From Elysia chlorotica (lineage: Eukaryota > Mollusca > Gastropoda > Plakobranchidae): a stretch of 64,000 nt of DNA. Made by a program: the position numbers and the translations under genes. Shown piece by piece: positions 24,101 through 64,000 of this stretch. How positions within the stretch are numbered: position 1 is the first letter of the stretch; each line of letters opens with the position of its first letter. The notes beneath the pieces were generated by a model. The model made no database searches and was not told the origin of the DNA. It saw only the letters and a program-made list of their open reading frames with translations. The DNA is taken from positions 717,078 to 781,077 of the forward strand of contig RQTK01000020.1 in NCBI GenBank assembly GCA_003991915.1, given 5' to 3'.

Positions 24101-25426
24101 CTATAAAAACCTAGACTAGATCTACCTCACCTCTAAGAGAGGTCGTGGGCAAAGTCAATTTGTTTGGGCCCTTGAGGAGCTCTTCTATATCTTAAGATCA
24201 GGATAATTCCATTTGCTTTCATTATTTTAGCTGTGCTTTTCATTGCTTATCAATTATTTGTTTGCAGTACCGTAAGTATATTGAACTGTTTGAAGTAGAT
24301 TTATTTTTTAATTTGCTTTGATTTAAAGATTTACCACCATTAGAGCTACCAGCTAATTAGCAGTGCACGAACAATTTCATTTCCTCCCTTAATTTGTTCC
24401 GTTGCTTTTTTGAACTTATACTCACATCCAATTTTACCCTCTAACCTTTAAACCCCGAAGTTTGAACCCCACCCCAGTTGTATCCACCCTTTAGCCAAGA
24501 CCGAATGACCTTCAGGCGTTGAGGTTGTTCGCAGTTTCTAGATAAGCTAGCGGTGTCCTCCCTCTTACTAGAGATATTTAGTACTCAGTAATTTATTTAA
24601 ACCGTCTATGATAAATTTGTTCCATATGTTCTTAATCGAATGAAGAAATACCATTTTATAACGGGGCAATTTAAGGTGTATATAATTATCTGACAGGCTG
24701 AGAATCTCAATTATTAATGAAGAGGTTCAACAGTTCAACCTAATTCTATAATCGCCTTTTGTTCAACATTGCAACAACTGGAATGGAATCAGTGATAAGT
24801 GCAAGTAGCACCTAAAGTAACGAATAAAACAAAGTTTCGCTGTACAGGCACTTCCAACAGTTTGAAGAGATCGTCTGAAACAGCCTAGTCTATAACAAAG
24901 CCGATCGGTGCTTTAACCCACCCCCTATTTATTCTTGAACAACCTATGACTTATCCAGCTATTTAAAGCCCAGGGCCGACTCTCTACTATTGTTGTATCA
25001 GAAGTGGAAGGGCCAACGCTAAGCCATTGTTAATCTACCGACATGTTCCAGTATTGGCTCGCCATTGAAGGGCCAACTCGCCCAAGAAGCCTACACCTCT
25101 ATAGGTAGACCACTTGAGCTCTGCTATTTAGGAGTTTTTAAGTTAATCCGCCGGTGACCTCCGACCTCAGGGGATAATCCACCCAAAGGTTACAATAAAA
25201 CATTCCTATCGAGTAAGCCAACATCCGTGCAAACAGTTCAGACAGAAATAATTCTATTCTTCATTCTCGTTCAACTGTATGGAGTGAAACATGTCACTGG
25301 GGTTATGGCTGCGCTGAGGAAAAATGGCCTGGGATCTACACAGAAGTGAACAAGTATTCCTCCTGGATACACAGTACAATCCATAGTGTGCGGAAAAACT
25401 GCCCCGCCAGCCCAATTGTCGGATGA
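14765..25426 (+). CDS. Secreted trypsin-like serine protease (S1A), eight exons
   Basis: Peptidase S1A precursor of about 313 residues. It has a signal peptide ([20 protein letters not shown]), a short propeptide with two cysteines ([13 protein letters not shown]), the activation site R-IIGG, His57 in LTATHC, Asp102 in NDIALV and Ser195 in GDSGGPL. Asp189 (KDGCTGDSGG), Gly216 (WGYGC) and Gly226 (WPGIYTEV) predict cleavage after Arg/Lys. The cysteine pairs 42-58, 136-201, 168-182, 191-220 and propeptide-122 are all present. Phases match across exons 1-7. Only the acceptor of exon 8 is unclear. The natural substrate is unknown; extracellular, digestive, immune or reproductive roles are all possible. 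Confidence 0.94.
15455..15597 (-). mobile_element. tRNA-derived SINE (family 2), copy 1
   Basis: About 140 bp: cacaaacctagatatagctt, then aagacaaattcaga, then ggggatcgaaccagcaca and aggcgaataccgatgtgcta. The same order of blocks recurs at 42,338-42,470. The minus-strand ...GGTTCGATCCCC is a B-box. It is a different family from the common SINE of this window. Confidence 0.72.
15640..15773 (+). CDS. Serine protease exon 2 (propeptide, activation site)
   Basis: Acceptor TTGTCTTTTCAG, donor GTCAGT. It encodes the two propeptide cysteines and [19 protein letters not shown]. Cleavage after Arg would release the IIGG N-terminus, and the propeptide cysteine would tether the short chain to the catalytic domain. 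Confidence 0.95.
16263..16436 (+). repeat. GA-rich microsatellite in protease intron 2
   Basis: Imperfect GA/GATA sequence that becomes a pure GA run at about 16,380-16,436. Confidence 0.93.
16849..16934 (+). CDS. Serine protease exon 3 (catalytic His)
   Basis: Acceptor TTTCCACTCAG, donor GTAGGT. It encodes [20 protein letters not shown] and ILTATHCF. Cys42, His57 and Cys58 are present; the usual LTAAHC is LTATHC here. Confidence 0.96.
17694..18030 (+). repeat. (ATCT)n microsatellite plus conserved pyrimidine-rich tail, copy 2
   Basis: About 20 ATCT units followed by the same ~240-bp tail as at 13,799-14,180 (ctgcctgtctatgcctctct, caatctattggtctgtatgt, then tactgctctctcgctct). It lies in protease intron 3. 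Confidence 0.85.
18210..18297 (+). CDS. Serine protease exon 4
   Basis: Acceptor CTTACCACAG, donor GTATGT. It reads [20 protein letters not shown] followed by KENGEKTVK. An N-glycosylation sequon (NDT) lies in the loop after the catalytic His. Confidence 0.94.
18724..19135. repeat. Minisatellite in protease intron 4
   Basis: About 17 imperfect copies of a 22-30-bp unit built on gagaaacaaagggtaaaggattc (alternating ttc and cta variants). The minus-strand open frame across it is a repeat artefact. Confidence 0.93.
19389..19560 (+). mobile_element. tRNA-derived SINE (family 1), plus strand, next to protease exon 5
   Basis: tRNA-like head (tggtccaggggtagaacatc, B-box agttcgaatcc), then cctactggttgggttggtat and the tgtgtggcagcacataaatt block, ending in an ATT run. 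It stops about 40 bp before the acceptor of exon 5. Confidence 0.85.
19606..19789 (+). CDS. Serine protease exon 5 (catalytic Asp)
   Basis: Acceptor TCTACTAAG, donor GTCCAG (weak). It encodes [20 protein letters not shown] (Asp102), VIQPICVPH (Cys122) and [11 protein letters not shown] (Cys136). Its donor region is repeated about 110 bp downstream. Confidence 0.96.
19785..19935 (+). repeat. Tandem duplication spanning the exon 5 donor
   Basis: The block cagaggtccagtctaagat followed by catcatgaaaaccattatc occurs at 19,785 (real exon end) and again at ~19,896. Degenerate ATC/ATT repeats lie between the copies. Confidence 0.85.
20238..20389 (+). CDS. Serine protease exon 6 (Asp189)
   Basis: Acceptor CTCTGTTCTAG, donor GTGAGA. 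It encodes [20 protein letters not shown], then the Cys168-Cys182 loop and [11 protein letters not shown] with Asp189 of the S1 pocket. It is GC-rich compared with its introns. Confidence 0.96.
20391..21270 (+). repeat. GATA / GA polypurine tract in protease intron 6
   Basis: About 880 bp in which the plus strand is almost wholly purine: GATA arrays (20,395-20,660), a short TG run, then irregular GA. The 281-codon minus-strand frame across it is a simple SL/LS repeat and not a gene. Confidence 0.95.
21271..22490. other. Protease intron 6, remainder
   Basis: One ambiguous base at 21,536 sits between two near-identical ~35-bp segments (ctctaaccaccgtccttgcg at ~21,509 and ~21,553), which suggests an assembly join. 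No gene is seen. Confidence 0.6.
22494..22575 (+). mobile_element. Truncated LINE 3' tail
   Basis: tgtaaagcgctttgaga ... ggaaagcgcgaaataaatgt followed by ttattattatt. This is the common 3' end of L2/CR1/Rex-type LINEs, with ATT tail. It ends about 24 bp before the exon 7 acceptor. Confidence 0.72.
22599..22656 (+). CDS. Serine protease exon 7 (catalytic Ser)
   Basis: Acceptor TTTGTGTACCCCAG, donor GTAAGG. It reads [19 protein letters not shown]: Ser195 in GDSGGP, Cys201, and a possible N-glycosylation site NNT. Confidence 0.96.
22725..22983 (-). mobile_element. tRNA-derived SINE (family 1), best full-length copy
   Basis: Read on the minus strand: tRNA-like head GGTGGTCCAGGGGTAGAACA with B-box AGTTCGAATCC, then TACTGGTTGGGTCGGTGTCA, GGCTGAGACAGGAGTCATGA and TGTGTGGCAGCACATAAAAT. 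It ends in GTTGGACGTTAAAACCAACT. I used this copy as the reference for the family. Confidence 0.88.
23631..23644. other. Assembly gap (N)
   Basis: Fourteen N bases inside protease intron 7. The true gap size is unknown. Confidence 0.99.
23781..23996 (+). promoter_or_regulatory. Promoter-like GC-rich block with CRE, CCAAT and TATA motifs
   Basis: In a GC-rich island unlike its surroundings: CRE-like GACGTCAT (23,781-23,788), CCAAT (23,875-23,879) and TATATAAA (TATAAA at 23,951-23,956). About 30 bp further is a plausible start region (ccctcagaacagacctg), then a donor-like GTAAGT at ~23,995. Spacing fits a TATA-driven promoter. It could serve an internal protease transcript, an unseen gene, or be the U3/R part of an LTR. 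No product was identified. Confidence 0.5.
25242..25426 (+). CDS. Serine protease exon 8 (C-terminal, start uncertain)
   Basis: From 25,280 the frame gives [36 protein letters not shown] and a tail [12 protein letters not shown] with two stop codons. WGYGC and PGIYTEV are the S1A end (Gly216, Cys220, Gly226). The nearest AG in the right phase is before 25,242; it adds about ten unusual residues and has a poor pyrimidine tract. A one-base shift near 25,290 would instead give the family-like IQGV... join. Confidence 0.75.
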
Positions 25427-28400
25427 TGAGCAGGGAAGAATTTTGAAACCCAGGCAGTAAAAATGATGGTTTGATAATTAAATTTTTAAGTATTAATACT
25501 GCTTAATAAATTTTGATTAAATTTCCCTGGGTTTGTATTTGTAGACTTACATGTGTTCATATTTAATTATCAGCACCACCACCAACATAACCACTACCAT
25601 GCCCATTATTACTACCAAAATAATTATTATCTTCACTGAATTCCTCATTATCATAATCATAATCATCATCATGACCAGCATCATATTTATTAGCAGGGCC
25701 AACATCATCCGAATCATACTCATCACCATATTTGTAATGATCCTCATTATTTCCACCATTACAACAATCAATATTATAATAGCCTTCAATGTTAATTACT
25801 CTGCCAGACACTTCATTCTGATTTTTCTTTAAAAATAAAAAGGCAATTACCATTGATTAGATCATTCCCACTGCCATATCCTTCAAAGGATTAAAGTCTA
25901 GGACAAGAAGGCCATAATTTACTATAAATTATTTGCATTAAGCTACAAAAGAAAACACAATACAACACGACAAACAGACAAAGAAACAAGTGTTACAATC
26001 CTTTGCATTCACTATTATTGAAAGGTACAAAAATACCATGTCTGATATTTATTTTAGAAGAAATTCACTACATGACACATTATTATAGCCTACCATTTCA
26101 AAGATATAAGGCAATGACAAAAGGTATAATATAAAGATGAAGGACATCCAAATTAATGATAATGAGTGATATAATTGCATATGTGAAGTGATATATTTCA
26201 TAGGAAAAACACTGAACTTAACCACTAATCATCTTCCTAGAATTAGTGCTTAACAGGAATCACAAGGTATGTATACGATTATGAAGCAACATGCTGTTTG
26301 CAGTATATATACACAATATAATCTGCCATCACTGTCCAGTATGTAATGTGCATTGAAAACAGTGAACGTATCGATGTTGCTTCTGTTATGTGGAAAGCAG
26401 TGAATCAGTAAATCGTTACATTTTTATTACAAAAAAAAAACATGCAAGAAGCAATTGGTTATAAACACCACTTGACATGACCCAAATTACTTGCTTGACC
26501 TGGTAAAAACTGTTTACTGCCCAAGCACAAAGTAAAGTAAAAACCATTCAATGTCAATAACTAGATTTGAAAATACACATTATTGATAGATATTTTAAAC
26601 AAAGAAAAGATAACAAAGACCATCAATTTTATTAAACTCAATTGTCTAGAGTAAGTGGAAGTAAGAATTATTATTGATGTAACATTGATTTTGTGTTTCT
26701 AAAAATATGTTTCAACATAGCAACTACAGATGAATGTCTGAATTTATTTTGCAGTTAAATGATTTTAAAATGCATAATTATATAAAACATTTAAAGATTT
26801 CACATGAGACAAATTAGCAATTTCGCTGAATCAGATATTTATAGGACCTTTTAGGAAAGGTATACAAGACACCTCCCCATTTTCCTGAAGTCAACTGAAA
26901 AAAGAATACATCCAAGATGCTGCAAGTTGAGAGGAAAATGTTTAAAGACAGTTTTATCCTATAAATATTATATGGGCTTTTTACCAATTGCATTTTTGTA
27001 ATAAATTAGCAATACAAAGTGGTAGTATATAATATCTCTGTTGAAAAACTTTACATCTACTAATCATAATATTGATATTCTTTTCTAAGAAGCTACTGAA
27101 GCCACTATGACAGTATCATGTCAAAAGAAATTGTATGGCACACTATTTCATTGAGACAAAATAATCTATAAATATAAACACTTTTTTCTTCTTTTTCTCA
27201 ACCCATCATGACTTACAGTTAAAATTTATTCCGAAAATATAGACTCAATTTCAAGATAAGCATTGAAACAAACTTTTGTAAGATTTGGGATTACAAAATG
27301 TACAAAGTTTGCTGATAAGAATCATACTTAGAAAAGTTATTTCAGACACACACCATTCTTTTAAATGTTTTTGTCTCTTATGTATGATGCTGTATTTCCA
27401 TTAGAATTAAAAATACAGTTTATACTCTATGTTGATGAAGTTGGCAACAAAATTTGAAAACATTCCTCAACAGATCAGTCAATAAACAAAAATAAAAATA
27501 CTTGAGAAAAGAGTGTACTTTAAACCTTTTAAACTTAAAAATTTTCCAGTTATATTTTTTCTACAGCTCTGATATTTACTAAACTGCTTTTTATGGAAGG
27601 ACCTTTTGTACATTGAAAATATAATATGTTTTTGCTACCCTCCATGGATAAACAATGTATAATTGATGCAAAAGATGTTGAAATAAAAATATATAGAATG
27701 CTTTCAATATTAAACTTATCAGGTGCACGAACAATTTTGTTACAAAAATAGCAAAGGCTACGCTTCCTGTTTTCATCTGCACATTTTCAGTTTTAAAACT
27801 CTAAAACATGTTTTAATGTTGGTTGAAAGATTGATACTGAAGACAATGATTTTTGCTGTGATTTTTTTAGCGTAAAAGAGCACTGTAACAGCTACAGCTT
27901 TTGAAAATTGAACAACTTGCCTATGTAATGCTAAAGGGTGCAACTTATTTTATTATTAAAAGAGCACACATAGTGCGGAAATGGAACAAAATCATAACCA
28001 AACAACATTATGACACTACTGTTTGTTGAACATCACTCATGCCTTCTAACAAAGTGCAATGACTTTTTGTGAAATCACATTCTGTACAAAAGCCACGAAT
28101 CTGTAAGGAGGTCAGGGCTCAAAGGGCTGAAGAGGTATTCAATTGATACAGCATAAAAACACTTTTCAAGCATAATCCCACAAAAGTGACCACTGTTTTT
28201 GATTAATGCTCATGGCAACTATAAACAGAAAAGCAGATTTTTACTACCATTAATTTCAATAAAAAAAAGAAAAAAAAATTATAAGCCAAATCACATGTGA
28301 GTTAAGTGAAAATGCTCATATGAAGTAAGAAAAAAAAAAGAAACTTGCAATGAGCACCCCATTCAATAAGTCAACAGAATATTATAGGAGAGCCAAGTGC

Positions 28401-29053
28401 ATTTTCGTCCAATGCCAACATCTTGAACATAGATGCCTTTCTCAAAATTTTTAACCATAAGCTGGCATTGTCAATTTTCTAAACAATTGTATCTTAAAAT
28501 ATATCAAGTGAAAATGCACAAGGCAATAGCATCAGATATTAAAGCACTTATGTATGTATGGGGCACTTATTCATCAACATATTATAAGACATTCATAAAT
28601 GGGGGAACTGATTTGAGATGAGTGTGCTGCATATGTTTTCACTGTGCTATGTGTGTTGTTCTATGTTGTTGCTTAAGTCCAATGTGAGCACTATATAGGC
28701 TATTTAATGCTTAGATTATGGCCTAAGTGAGACCTATACCAAAGTGCATGTGAAAGGTGAAAACGAGATCTATCTAACTAACCTTTCAGATTAAAGCTAC
28801 GCTATTAGATTTTTGCTTTATCTTATTAGAAACTCGTGTTCAATTTGAAGAAGAAATAAGGACGTAAAACAGTTTTCTATTGAATATCTCAAAAGTAGCG
28901 AAAATGACTTTTGCCAAAATTGTAGCACAGTGAAGATATGTTGAACGAGTTGACCTTTTTCCACACCACACAGTCATCCTCCGCTGTGATAACTCTTGTT
29001 CACACATGATGAGTTGCTTCTCTTGCTGACACATCAAGAGGGCCCTTCAAATT
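25427..29053. other. Convergent intergenic region and probable 3' UTR of the SVEP1-like gene
   Basis: AT-rich. Degenerate ATC/ATT/ACC trinucleotide repeats fill 25,560-25,800, and the open frames there are artefacts. A ~45-bp SINE family 1 fragment lies at ~28,668-28,712. No coding exon is recognised. The polyadenylation site of either gene cannot be fixed from sequence alone. Confidence 0.5.
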
Positions 29054-63831
<34,778 letters not shown>

Positions 63832-64000
63832 CTACACACAAACCGTTCCAGGGGTTATATTTGAGAATAATGCATTTTTTAAATGTAAAATTAAAAAGAT
63901 GAGATAAGATAAGATAATCTTTATTGTCCCATTGAGGGAAAATCGATTTGGACATGTTACCTGTATTTCACTCATATAATTATAATAAAAATAAACATGG

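Overview
This is a eukaryotic, intron-rich and AT-rich genomic window. It most likely comes from a mollusc, and a marine gastropod is my best guess. That guess rests on invertebrate-style gene content, very long GA/GATA microsatellites and abundant tRNA-derived SINEs; no gene here is diagnostic for a species. Three multi-exon genes could be rebuilt exon by exon, with matching reading phases across all junctions but one. No long open reading frame marks any of them, because the coding sequence is cut into exons of 35-240 nt.

Region by region. 1-7.5 kb: no host gene; microsatellites, SINEs, a tandemly duplicated ~1.1-kb LINE fragment and a further LINE remnant. 7.5-12.7 kb, minus strand: the ribosomal protein gene RPS24 (eS24), with a first coding exon holding only ATG, a 522-bp hAT-like MITE in intron 1, and its 3' end duplicated in tandem (two near-identical 39-codon exons). 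13.5-14.4 kb: a SINE and pyrimidine-rich microsatellites. 14.7-25.4 kb, plus strand: an eight-exon secreted S1A trypsin-like serine protease with signal peptide, two-cysteine propeptide, RIIGG activation site and complete His/Asp/Ser triad. Its intron 7 holds a GC-rich TATA/CCAAT promoter-like block and an assembly gap. 25.4-29.0 kb: intergenic sequence and probable 3' UTR.

29.05 kb to beyond the right edge, minus strand: one very large gene, of which 35 exons (about 1,740 codons) are visible and the N-terminus is missing. Its product reads EGF, EGF, pentraxin-like lectin domain, HYR module (first half duplicated), CCP/sushi-like module, an uncharacterised linker with a furin-type RRKR site, sixteen tandem six-cysteine TNFR/ephrin-receptor-like (GCC2_GCC3 type) repeats with one exon each, two EGFs, one transmembrane helix and an ~88-residue cytoplasmic tail. 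The extracellular part resembles SVEP1 in module content, but here it is membrane-anchored and the cysteine-rich array is strongly expanded. The protease and this gene are convergent.

The most unusual pattern is that tandem repeats repeatedly include exon-intron boundaries, leaving extra copies of splice donors or acceptors in the introns (19.8, 32.2, 37.2, 48.5-49.0 and 59.7 kb). In two cases whole coding exons are duplicated (RPS24 at 8.2/9.6 kb, HYR exon at 58.3/59.0 kb). Mobile-element tails also stop within a few to tens of bases of splice sites (19.6, 22.6, 40.2 kb).
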